DNA of 64,000 nt, taken from contig NC_092038.1 of the NCBI RefSeq assembly GCF_003086295.3, positions 104,067,837 to 104,131,836 on the forward strand, read 5' to 3'. The translations under genes and the position numbers were made by a program. Source of the stretch: Arachis hypogaea. Its lineage: Eukaryota; Streptophyta; Magnoliopsida; Fabales; Fabaceae. The notes under the pieces are model-generated. The model worked only from the letters and a program-made list of their open reading frames with translations, had not been told where the DNA came from and did no database searches. Below are positions 31,448-42,361 of this stretch, piece after piece (position 1 is the first letter of the stretch; every line of letters begins with the position of its first letter).

Positions 31448-32532
31448 GAGGTGGATTCATTCCTTGTTCTTTATTTTCTTTCTGTTTTCTGTTTTTAAGT
31501 ATTATGTTTATCTATGTTTTTGTGTCTCTACTTCATGATCATTAGTGTGTAAACCATGCCTTAAAGCTATGAATAAAATCCATTAGTCTTTCACCTCTCT
31601 TAAAAGAAAAATGTTTTAATTCAAAAGAACAAGAAGTACATAATTTTCGAAATTATTAGTGAATTTAATTTAATTATATTGATGTGGTGGCAATAACTTT
31701 TGTTTTCTGAATGAATGCTTGAACAGTGCATATTTTTGATCTTGTTGTTTATGAGTGTTAAAATTGTTGGCTCTTGAAAGAATGATGAACAAAGAAAAAT
31801 GTTATTGATGAACTGAAAAATTCATGAATTGATTCTTGAAGCAAGAAAAAGCAGTGAAAAAAAAAAAGTGGCGAAAAAAAAATAAAATAGAAAGAAAAAG
31901 CAAGCAGAAAAAGCCAATAGCCCTTAAAACCAAAAGGCAAGGGTAGCAAGGATCCAAGGCTTTGAGCATCAATGGATAGGAGGGCCCAAGGAAATAAAAT
32001 CCAGGCCTAAGCGGCTAAATCAAGCTGTCCCTAACCATGTGCTTGTGTCATGAAGGTCCAAGTGAAAAGCTTGAGACTGAGTGGTTAAAGTCGTGATCCA
32101 AAGCAAAAGAGTGTGCTTAAGAGCTCTGGACACCACTAACTGGGGACTTTAGCAAAGCTGAGTCACAATCTGAAAAGGTTCACCCAGTTATGTGTCTGTG
32201 GCATTTGTGTATCCGGTGGTAATACTGGAAGACAAAGTGCTTAGGGCCACAGCCAAGACTCATAAAGTAGCTGTGTTCAAGAATCAACATGCCTAACTAG
32301 GAAAGTCAATAACACTATCCCAAATTCTGAGTTCCCAGAGAAGCCAATCACTCTAAACTTCAAAGGAAAAAGTGAGATGCCAAAACTGTTCAGAAGCAAA
32401 AAGCGTCAAGTCCCGCTCATCTAATTAAATTAATATTCATTGATATTTTGGACTTTATAGTATATTCTCTTTTTTTTATCCTATTTGATTTTCAGTTGCT
32501 TGGGGACAAGCAACAATTTAAGTTTGGTGTTG
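31448..32532 (+). other. G3 3' UTR
   Basis: Non-coding but conserved with G2, G4 and G5: GGTTCACCCAGTTATGTGTC, CCGGTGGTAATACTGGAAGA and a purine-rich tract near 31850-31920. It ends with hairpin TTGCTTG-GGGA-CAAGCAA (32496-32513) and AAGTTTGGTGT (32520-32530), two bases before the LTR. Confidence 0.75.
32496..32532 (+). promoter_or_regulatory. G3 PPT region: hairpin plus AAGTTTGGTGTTG
   Basis: The 18-base hairpin, six bases of spacer and AAGTTTGGTGTTG abut the 3' LTR. The position is that of a plus-strand primer, though the sequence is not a pure purine run. Confidence 0.65.
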
Positions 32533-34325
32533 TGATGAGCGGATAATTTATACGCTTTTTGGCATTGTTTTCATATAGTTTTTAGTAAGTTTAAGCTACT
32601 TTTAGGGATGTTTTCATTAGTTTTTATGCTAAATTCACATTTCTGGACTTTACTATGAGTTTGTGTGTTTTTCTGTGATTTCAGGTAAATTCTGACTGAA
32701 ATTGAGGGATTTGAGCAAAACTCTGAAGAAGGCTGACAAAAGGACTGCTGATGCTGTTGGAATCTGACCTCCCTGCACTCGACATGGATTTTCTGGAGCT
32801 ACAGAACTCCAATTGGCGCGCTCTCAACGGCGTTGGAAAGTAGACATCCAGAGCTTTCCAGCAATATATAATAGTCCATACTTTATTCGAAGAATGACGA
32901 CGTAACTTGGCGTTGAACGCCAAGTACACGCTGCTGTCTGGAGTTAAACGCCAGAAAAACGTCATGATCCGGAGTTGAACGCCCAAAACACGTCATAACT
33001 CAGAGTTCAACGCCAAGATATGCCTTAGCACGTGAATTCATCAAGCTCAGCCCAAGCACACACCAAGTGGGCCCCGGAAGTGGATTTATGCATCAATTAC
33101 TTACTCATGTAAACCCTAGTAGCTAGTCTAGTATATATAGGACATTTATCTATTGTATTAGACATCCTGGATTGTAAATTGAATCCTGTGATCACGTTAG
33201 AGAGGGCTGGCCATTCGGCCATGCCTGGACTCTTTGCTTATGTATTTTCAACGGTGGAGTTTCTGCACACCATAGATTAAGGGTGTGGAGCTCTGCTGTA
33301 CCTCAAGTATTAATGCAATTCTATTATCTTTTATTCAATTCTCTCTTATTCTTATTCCAAGATATTCATTCGTACCCAAGAACATGATGAATGTAATGAG
33401 TTCAATTACCCTCATTATTATTCTCACTTATGAACGCGAGTGATTGACAACCACTTACGTTCTACATGCAACAGAGCTTGAATGCGTATCTCTTAGATTC
33501 CCCAACAGAATCTTCGTGGTATAAGTTAGATAGTTGGCGGCATTCATCTGGATCCGGAAAGTCCAACCTTGTCTGTGGTGTTCTGAGTAGGATCCTGGGA
33601 GTCCGGAAAGTCCAACCTTGTCTGTGGTGTTCCGAGTAGGATTCCGATCATGAATGACCGTGACGTGCTTCAAACTTTAACCTGCTGGGCGTTGGTGACA
33701 GACGCAAAAGAGGGATTCTATTCCAGTAGGAGCGGGAACCAACCGGTGATTAGCCGTACTGTGACAGAGTGCGTTAGCATAGTTTTCACTGCGAGGATGG
33801 GATGTAGCTATCAGCCACGGGTGATGCCTCCAGACTGGTTAGCTGTGCGAGTGACAGCCGCACAGGTTATTTCCCCGTGAGGAATGAAAGTAGCCACAGC
33901 TGATGGTGAACCCCTATACAAAGCTTGCCATGGAAAGGAGTAAGAAGGATTGAGTAGAAGAAGTAGGAGAGCAGGCGTCCAAGAGCTCTACAGCATCTCC
34001 ATCCGCTTATCTGAAATTCCCACCAATGAATCTGCATAAGTGTTCTATCCCTTTTATTATTTATTTCTTTTGATTATTCCTATCCTCAAACCCATAAATA
34101 ATGTTTAATTTGCCTGACTGAGATTTACAAGGTGACCATAGCTTGCTTCATACCAACAATCTCTGTGGATTCGACCCTTACTCACGTAAGGTTATTACTT
34201 GGACGACCCAGTACACTTGCTGGTTAGTTGAACGAGATTGTGAAGAAAATAAACAATGCCCTCAGAGTATACATCTTTTATAAATCCAATTACAAGAAAA
34301 AAGGGAATCACAATTTCGTCCACCA
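32533..34325 (+). mobile_element. G3 3' LTR
   Basis: 1793 bp. It differs from the 5' LTR at about ten positions by eye, e.g. CTGACTG for CTGGCTG near 32693, GTAAATTGAATCC for GTATTTTGATCC near 33175, and CCACGGG for CCATGGG near 33818. Confidence 0.95.
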
Positions 34326-34330
34326 GTTCT
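34326..34330. repeat. Target-site duplication of G3, right copy (GTTCT)
   Basis: GTTCT directly after the LTR end CCACCA. Confidence 0.95.
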
Positions 34331-35474
34331 CAATCAGGTTGGAATAGAATCCAGTGATTCTTTTGCGTCTGTCACTAACGCCCAGCCTTCAGGAGTTTGA
34401 AGCTCATCACAGTCATTCAATCTTTGAATCCTACTCAGAATACCACAGACAAGGTTTAGACCTTCCGGATTCTCTTGAATGCCGCCATCAATTCTAGCTT
34501 ATACCATGAAGATTCTGATTAAGGAATCCAAGAGATAAACACTCAGTCTAAGGTAGAACGGAGGTGGTTGTCAGGCACACGTTCATAGGTGAGAATGATG
34601 ATGAGTGTCACGGATCATCACATTCATCAAGTTGAGGAACAAGTGATATCTTAAAACAAGAATAAGCCGAATTGAATAGAAGAACAATAGTAATTGCATT
34701 AATACTCGAGGTACAACAGAGCTCCACACCTTAATCTATGGTGTCTAGAAACTCCACCGTTGAAAATACATAAGAACAAGGTTTAGGCATGGCCGAATGG
34801 CCAGCCTCGCAAAGAGGGTTCAATCATAAAAACATGATCAAAAGATGTCAAATACAATAGCAAAAGGTCCTATTTGTAGAGAACTAGTAGCTTAGGGTTT
34901 ACAAAGATGGGTAAATGACATAAAAATCCACTTCCGGGCCCACTTGGTGTGTGCTTGGGCTGAGCATTGAAGCTTTCATGTGTAGAGACTTTTCTTGGAG
35001 TTAAACGCCAGCTTTTGTGCCAGTTTGGGCGTTTAACTCCCATTCTTCTGCCAGTTCCGGCGTTTTACGCTAGAATTCTTGAGCTGACTTGGAATACCTG
35101 TTTGGGCCATCAAATCTCGGGCAAAGTATGGACTATTACACATTGCTGGAAAGCCCAGAATGTCTAATTTTTAACGCAATTAAGAGCGCGCCAATTAGGC
35201 TTCTGTAGCTCCAAAAAATCCACTTTGAGTGTAGGGAGGTCATAATCCAACAACATCTGCAGTCCTTTTCAGCCTCTGAACTAGATTTTTGCTCAAGTCC
35301 CTCAATTTCAGCCAGAAAATACCTAAAATCATAGAAAAACACACAAACTCATAGTAAGGTCCATAAAAGTGAATTTTAAATAAAAACTAATAAAAATATA
35401 ATAAAAACTAACTAAAACATACTAAAAACATACTAAAAACAATGCCAAAAAGCGTATAAATTATCCGCTCATCA
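34331..35474 (-). mobile_element. G2 3' LTR, piece B
   Basis: It resumes at CAATCAGGTTGGAATAG, collinear with 46187-47292, and ends CCGCTCATCA. Pieces A and B together make 1621 bp against 1585 for the other LTR. Confidence 0.9.
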
Positions 35475-35938
35475 CAACACCAAACTTAAATTGTTGCTTG
35501 TACCCAAGCAACTAAAAATAAAATAGGATAAAAAGAAGAGAATATGCAATGAATTCCAAAAATATCTCTGAAGATCAGTATTAATTAGATGAGCGGGGCT
35601 TTTAGCTTTTTGCCTCTGAACAGTTTTGGCATCTCACTCTATCCTTTGAAATTCAGAATGATTGGCTTCTATAGGAACTCAGAATCCAGATAGTGTTATT
35701 GACTCTCCTAGTTAAGTATGATCATTCTTGAACACAGCTACTTTATGAGTCTTGGCCGTGGCCCAAAGCACTCTGTCTTCCAGTATTACCACCGGATACA
35801 TACATGCCACAGACACATAACTGGGTGAACCTTTTCAGATTGTGACTCAGCTTTGCTAGAGTCCCCAATTAGAGGTGTCCAGGGTTCTTAAGCACACTCT
35901 TTTTGCCTTGGATCATGACTTTATTTTTTTTCTTTTTC

Positions 35939-35969
<31 letters not shown>

Positions 35970-36337
35970 ATTCACTACTTTTTCTTGCTTCAAGAATCAT
36001 TTTTATGATTTTTCAGATCCTCAGTAACATGTCTCCTTTTTTCATCATTCTTTCAAGAGCCAACATTCATGGACAACAAATTCAAAAGACATATGCACTG
36101 TTCAAGCATACATTCAGAAGTCAAAGTATTGCCACCACATCAAAATAATTAATCTGTTATAAAATTCAAAATTCATGCAATTCTTCTCTTTTTCAATTAA
36201 GAACATTTTTTTATTTAAGAAAGGTGATGGATTCATAGGACATTCATAACTTTAAGGCATAGACACTAAGACACTAATGATCATAAGACACAAACATAGA
36301 TAAATAAGGAACAAGGAGATTAAAGAACGGGTCCACC
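35475..36337 (-). other. G2 3' UTR with PPT region
   Basis: Right beside the LTR, on the minus strand, are AAGTTTGGTGTTG and, upstream of it, hairpin TTGCTTG-GGTA-CAAGCAA (35494-35511). The rest matches the G3 3' UTR (CCGGTGGTAATACTGGAAGA). A poly-T-rich block is at 35920-35970. Confidence 0.75.
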
Positions 36338-37462
36338 TTAGTGATGGCGGCTTGTTCTTCCACTTGAAGATCTTATGGAGTGCTTGAGCTCCTCAATGTC
36401 TCTTCCTTGCCTTTGTTGCTCCTCTCTCATGATTCTTTGATCTTCTCTAATTTCATGGAGGAGGATGGAATGTTCTTGGTGCTCCACCCTTAGTTGTCCC
36501 ATGTTGGAACTCAATTCTCCTAGGGAGGTGTTGATTTGATCCCAGTAGTTTTGTGGAGGAAAGTGTATCCCTTGAGGCATCTCAGGGATTTCATGATGAG
36601 TGGGATCTCTTGTTTGCTCCATCCTCTTCTTAGTGATGGGCTTGTCCTCATCAATGAGGATGTCTCCTTCTATGTTAATTCCAACTGAATAACAGAGGTG
36701 ACAAATGAGATGAGGGAAGGCTAACCTTGATAAGATAGAGGACTTGTCCGCCACCTTATAAAGTTCTTGGGATATAACCTCATGAACTTCTATTTCCTCT
36801 CCAATCATGATGCTATGAATCATGATAGCCCGGTCTATAGTAACTTCAGACTGGTTGCTAGTGGGAATGATTGAGCATTGGATAAACTCCAGCCATCCCC
36901 TAGCCACGGGCTTGAGGTCATGCCTTCTCAGTTGAACCGGCTTCCCTCTTGAATCTCTCTTCCATTGAGCGCCCTCTTCACAAATGTCTATGAGGACTTG
37001 GTCTAACCTTTGATCAAAGTTGACCCTTCTAGTGTAAGGGTGTTCATCTCCTTGCGTTATGGGCAAGTTGAATGCCAACCTTACATTTTCTGGACTAAAA
37101 TCTAAGCATTTCCCCCGAACCATTGTAAGCCAATTCTTTGGGTCCGGGTTCACGCTTTGATCATGGTTCTTGGTGATCCATGCATTGGTATAGAACTCTT
37201 AAACTATTAAGATTCCGACTCGTTGAATGGGGTTGGTAAGAACTTCCCAACCTCTTCTTCGGATCTCATATCGGATCTCCGGATATTCACTCTTTTTGAG
37301 TTTGAAAGGGACCTCGGGGATCACCTTCTTCATGGCCACAACTTCATAGAAGTAGTCTTGATGCACCCTTGAGATGAATCTCTCCATCTCCCATGACTCA
37401 GAGGTGGAAGCTTTTGCCTTCCCTTTCCTCTTTCTAGAGGTTTCTCCGGCCTTAGATGCCAT
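36338..37462 (-). pseudogene. G2 ORF2 with one nonsense codon
   Basis: From ATG 37462: MASKAGETSRKRKGKAKAS, then RRGWEVLTNPIQRVGILIV, a TAA at 37199-37201, then EFYTNAWITKNHDQS and on in the same frame to 36338. About 375 codons, ending in the same helical tail (EIREDQRIMREEQQRQG) and a basic C-terminus. Apart from the stop it is collinear with G3 ORF2. The track start at 37153 is only an internal Met. Confidence 0.88.
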
Positions 37463-37535
37463 AAATGGTTATGGAAAAACAAAAAGCAATGCTTTTACCA
37501 CACCAAACTTAGAAGGTTTGCTCGTCCTCGAGCAA
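37463..37535 (-). other. G2 hairpin plus AAGTTTGGTGT before ORF2
   Basis: Minus strand: TTGCTCG-AGGA-CGAGCAA (37518-37535) followed by TTCTAAGTTTGGTGTGG, the same layout as in G3. Confidence 0.78.
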
Positions 37536-37954
37536 AAGAAGAAAGAAGAGAGTAGAAGAAGAAGAAATAGAGGAGATGGAGATGGCTTTGTGGTTCGGCC
37601 AATGGGAAGAAGTAGCGTTTAGATTGTGTGAAAATGAAGGAGTGAAGATGGGTTTATATAGGGGTGGAGAGAGGGGTAGAGTTCGGTCATGTATGGGTGG
37701 GTTTGGGAGGGAAAGTGGTTTGAATTTGAATGGTGAAGTAGGTGGGGTTTTATGAAGGATGGATGTGAGTGGTGAAGAGAATAGTGGGATTTGATAGGTG
37801 AGGGATTTTTGGGGAAGAGGTGTTGAGGTGATTGGTGAATGGGTGAAGAAGAGAGAGAGTGGTGGGGTAGGTGGGGATCCTGTGGGGTCCACAGATCCTA
37901 AGGTGTCAAGGAAAATTCATCCCTGCACCAAGTGGCAAGCAAAAATACTCCTTC

Positions 37955-38105
37955 TGCCAATTCTGGCGTTAAACGCCGGGCTGGTGCCCATTTCTGGCGT
38001 TTAACGCCAGCTTCTTGCCCCTTCCTGGCGTTTAACACCAGTCTATTGCCCCTTTCTGGCGTTAAACGCCCATTTGCTGCCCTTACTGGCGTTTAAACGC
38101 CAGCA
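37955..38105 (-). repeat. G2 GGCGTTNAACGCC palindrome array
   Basis: Five units between gag and ORF2: TCTGGCGTTAAACGCCGGG, CTGGCGTTTAACGCCAG, a variant with ACACC, TCTGGCGTTAAACGCCC and CTGGCGTTTAAACGCCAG. Confidence 0.88.
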
Positions 38106-38241
38106 AGTTTTCCTCCACGGTGTGCTATTTTTCTTTCTGTTTTTCATGCTGTTTTTGCTTTTTCAATTGATTTTGTGACTTCCCATGATCATCAACCTAT
38201 AAAAAAAATAAAATAACAAAGGAAAATAGATAAATATAACA

Positions 38242-38292
38242 TTGGGTTGCCTCCCAACAAGCGCTTCTTTAATGTTAGTAGCTTGACAGTGG
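38242..38292 (-). other. G2 structured element after the gag stop
   Basis: TTGGG-AGGCAA-CCCAA (38242-38257) and AAGCGCTT are exact. The first hairpin of G3 is damaged here (CTAACA for TTGACA). Confidence 0.7.
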
Positions 38293-38327
38293 GCTCTCAT
38301 GGAGCCTCATAGATACTCAGAGCAATG

Positions 38328-40514
38328 TTAGAACCTCCCAATACCAAACTTAGAGTTTGAATGTGGGGGTTCAACACCAAACTTAGAAGTTGGTTGTGGC
38401 CTCCGAACACCAAACTTAGAGTTTGATTGTGGGGGCTCTGTTTGACTCTGTTTTGAGGGAAGCTCTTCATGTTTCCTCTCCATGGTTACAGAGGAGTATC
38501 CTTGAGCCTTAAACACGAAGGATTCTTCATTCACTTGAATGATCAATTCTCCTCTGTCAACATCAATCACAGCCTTTGCTGTGGCTAGGAAGGGTCTGCC
38601 AAGGATGATGGATTCGTCTATGCACTTCCCAGTCTCTAGGAGTATGAAATCAGTAGGGATGTAATGGTCTTCAACTTTTACCAGAACATCCTTTACAAGT
38701 CCATAAGCTTTTTTTCTTGAATTGTCTGCCATCTTTAGTGAGATTCTTGCAGCTTGCACCTCAAAGATCCCTAGCTTCTCCATTATAGAGAGAGGCATGA
38801 GGTTTATGCTTGACCCTAGGTCACACAGAGCCTTTTCAAAGGTCATGGTGCCTATAATACAAGGTATTGAGAACTTCCCAGGGTCCTGTCTCTTTTGAGG
38901 TAATTTCTGCCTAGTCAAGTTATCCATTACCAAATAGCTTGTCATTTAGCTTCATGATTGCTCCAAGGTATTTAGCAACTTGCTCTTCAGTGACATCCTC
39001 GTCCTCTTCAGAGGAAGAATACTCATCAGAGCTCGTGAATGGTAGAAGTAAATCCAATGGAATCTCTATGGTCTCAGTGTGAGCCTCAGATTCCCATGGT
39101 TCCTCATTAGGGAATACATTGGAGGCCAGTGGACGTTCATTGGGGTCTTCCTCATTGGCGATCACTGCCTCTTCCTCCTCTCCAAATTCGGCCATGTTGA
39201 TGGCCTTACACTCTCCTTTTGGATTCTCTTCTGTATTGCTTGGAAGAGTACTATGAGGGAGTTCATTAACTTTCTTACTCAGCTGACCCACTTGTGCCTC
39301 CAAGTTTCTAATGGAGGACCTTGTTTCAGTCATGAAACTTTGAGTGGTTTTGATTAGATCAGAGACCATGGTTGCTAAGTCAGAGTGGCTCTGCTTAGAA
39401 TTCTCTGTCTGTTGCTGAGAAGATGATAAAAAAGGCTTGCCATTGCTAAACCTATTTCTTCCACCATTATTGTTGTTGAAACCTTGTTGAGGTCTCTGTT
39501 GATCCTTCCATGAGAGATTTGAGTGATTTCTCCATGAAGGATTATAGGTGTTTCCATAGGGTTCTCCCATGTAATTCACCTCTTCCATTGAAGGGTTCTC
39601 AGGATCATAAGCTTTTTCTTCAGATGAAGCATCCTTAGTACTGCCTGGTGCAGCTTGCATTCCAGACAGACTTTGAGAAATCATATTGACTTGCTGAGTC
39701 AATATTTTGTTCTGAGCCAGTATGGCATTCAGAGTATCAATCTCAAGAACTCCTTTCTTCTGATTCGTCCCATTGTTCACAGGATTCCTTTCAGAAGTGT
39801 ACATGAATTGGTTATTTGCAACTATTTCAATGAGTTCTTGAGCTTCTGCAGGCGTCTTCTTCAGATGAAGAGATCCTCCAGCAGAGCTGTCCAATGACAT
39901 CTTGGACAGTTCAGACAGACCATCATAGAAGATACCTATGATGCTCTATTCAGAAAGCATGTCAGAGGGACACTTTTTGATCAATTGTTTGTATCTTTCC
40001 CAAGCTTCATAGAGGGATTCACCTTCCTTCTGTCTGAAGGTTTGGACTTCCACTCTAAGCTTACTCAATTTTTGAGGTGGAAAGAACTTTGCCAAGAAGG
40101 CATTGACTAGCTTTTCCCAAGAATTCAGACTTTCTTTAGGTTGTGAGTCCAACCATATCCGAGCTCTGTCTCTTACAGCAAAAGGGAATATCATAAGGCT
40201 GTAGACCTCAGGGTCAACCCCATTAGTCTTGACAGTGTCACAGATTTGCAAGAACTCAGCTAAAAACTGATGAGGATCTTCCAATGGAAGTCCATGGAAC
40301 TTGCAATTATGTTGCATTAGAGAAACTAATTGGGGCTTAAGCTCAAAGTTGTTTGCTCCAATGGCAGGGATAGAGATGCTTCTCCCATAGAAGTCGGGAG
40401 TAGGTGCAGTAAAGTCACCCAACACCTTCCTTGCATTGTTGGCATTGTTATTGTTTTCGGCTACCATGTCTTCTTCTTGTTTGAAGATTTCTGTTAGGTC
40501 CTCTGATGACATGT
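38328..40514 (-). pseudogene. G2 gag-protease, main part
   Basis: Continues from the short N-terminal piece at 44044-44149 after the S1 insertion. 39946-40512 holds the gag domain (RDRARIWLDSQP, FPPQKLSKLRVEVQTF) and ends where Trp has become TAG (39943-39945). 38920-39900 carries on in the same frame through the Asn-rich linker and acidic region. A frameshift near 38930 leads to 38328-38945 with protease CDLGSSINLMPLS and IILGRPFLATAKAVID, then NSKFGV-type repeats. It cannot be expressed whole. Confidence 0.9.
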
Positions 40515-40793
40515 CATCATATACCTATTTTCTATGCTTTTTCATACAAGAAATTGATGATTTATGCTTAAATATTGAATGCTTTTGTACTTAAAGGATA
40601 TATTTTCTTGATATTTTAATTTTATAAATCTTGTAGGAAATAAGAAGAAAAAGAAGCAAAGAAGCACAAAAAAAGGAGAAAAAAAGAGCTTTGGGACACA
40701 CTTTGAAGTTGGAGCACACTTTGGAGCCTTAGGCCACGCTTTTAAAAGCGTGGCCCATGACAAAATCAAAGGAGAATAAGCAATCAGCGCACA

Positions 40794-41442
40794 CTGCCCT
40801 GCTCTTGCCAAGGGCAGGGCAGAATCGTGATGCAAAGTGAGGTTGGAAGCAAGAATTTTCGCTAAGGTAAAATCTGGGCGCTCACAGCATGACCATGCCT
40901 CCTTCAAAGGGATATAACTTGAGCTACAGATGTCCAATTGATGTGCTTCCAGTTGCGTTGGAAAGCTGACATTTAGAGCTTTCCAACAATATATAGCAAT
41001 TCATATTTGGCGTAAAATTGAGGCAGGAACGAAAGGCATCTTTAAGGGCCAAAAATAAGCGAAAATAAACCAAAGTGCTTCCACCAAGGCTCGAAGCTGG
41101 AGCCTCACTCCAAAACAAAGTAGCGCTCAATTTTCTGCCCTGCCCTCTTGGAGAGCAGGGCAATGTCGTGCTCTCTTCATGGAAAATCAAGGAAAAATTG
41201 CTCCTCAAGTGCTTTCACCAAGGTTCGAACACAAGCACCTAAGGGGAAGTGGGGAGCGCTACACACAAGGGAGCTTGCGCGCATCACTTTGACACGGCCC
41301 AGGGAAGCATGGCACGCACCATGACACCACTACCCTGCTCTCCACAAGGGCAGGGCAGCATCTTGATACCCCCCAAAATTTGGCACGCTAGTTGGTGCCC
41401 ACACAAAGCTTCCCTGCTTTGCCCTCCACAAGGGCAGGGCAG
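40794..41442. repeat. S1 GC-rich inverted repeats (CTGCCCT...AGGGCAG)
   Basis: Copies at 40794-40822, 41135-41162, 41331-41358 and 41411-41442. Each pairs CTGCCCT or CCCTGC with AAGGGCAGGGCAG across 6-10 bases. Confidence 0.8.
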
Positions 41443-42361
41443 CCTCCTGGGAGCAACATATGGGCCAAAATCAACCAAAATTCAATTTAATTCAATTTCT
41501 CACCAAATTGAATCAAGGCCAACCAAACCCATTTCTCCTCAAATCCAAAGCAAGCAAAGCCCACATCATCACTCAAAGGCATATGGATCAATTAAATTAG
41601 GATTTTCATTTTTGTAATTTGTTTTAATTTCATTTTCATTTTTCATTTAGTAAAGCCTATATAAAGGCATCAATTGGAGCTCAATTAAAAGGGGAGGCCA
41701 GATCCATTAGGGAGTAGTAGTAGTAGATAGCTCTCTCTTTTAGTTTTCATTTCTGTTTTGAATCTTGGGTGGAGATTGGAAGGAATTCTGTTTTCATTCT
41801 CCATCTGCAACTTCTCTTGTTATTCTTCTGCAAAATTTCAGTGAATTAAGGATTTGAACCAAAACTCTCTTTACTGCTTTCATCTTCTTTCCTTCTGCAA
41901 TTGTTCTTGGTTGGGTCAAGGAAGGAATTGAGATCTAGACTTGTTTTCTAGTCTCATTGATTCCCTGAGATCCTCACTTGTCTCTTTAAATTTCACAATT
42001 GAGCTTAATTACATTCTGTGTTGCTTCTTCAAGCAATTTTCCATTTCTGTTTAAATCTGCTGCACTTATTTCATCTTTTACTCCTCTGCTTGATTGCTCT
42101 TTACATTTTCTTGTTGAATTTTAATTTCCAGCACCCCAGCCCCATATACATTTGATGTAATTTACTTTTCTTGCAATTTAAGTTTCATCTATTTTACTTT
42201 CTTGCTCTTTAGGTTTTCTGCCCATTTAGATTCTGCAACTTTAAATTTCCTGTCATTTATAATTCTGTTGGCTACATTTCATCCAATATCCCTTCAATGT
42301 TAGCTTGACTAAACTAATCACCCACTAAAGTTGCTTGATCCATCAATCCCTATGGGATCGA

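Larger units (their letters stand above)
23675..34325 (+). mobile_element. G3: intact, young, non-autonomous Ty3/gypsy-type element
   Basis: 10,651 bp with near-identical LTRs (23675-25466 and 32533-34325), TG...CA ends, a perfect 18-nt tRNA-Asp PBS and a perfect 5-bp target duplication GTTCT. Inside are two long uninterrupted ORFs (gag-protease and ORF2) and structured non-coding regions. There is no reverse transcriptase, RNase H or integrase, so mobilisation must have used another element's enzymes. It sits in the 3' LTR of G2, in opposite orientation. By recollection it resembles the Arachis FIDEL/Feral or Pipoka/Pipa groups; which one is unverified. Confidence 0.95.

Noticed and set aside
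41249..41617. 122-residue frame in S1 with repeated CSPQGQGS-like peptides
   Set aside because: The repeats are translations of the AGGGCAG inverted repeats in an LTR; no matching frame elsewhere.
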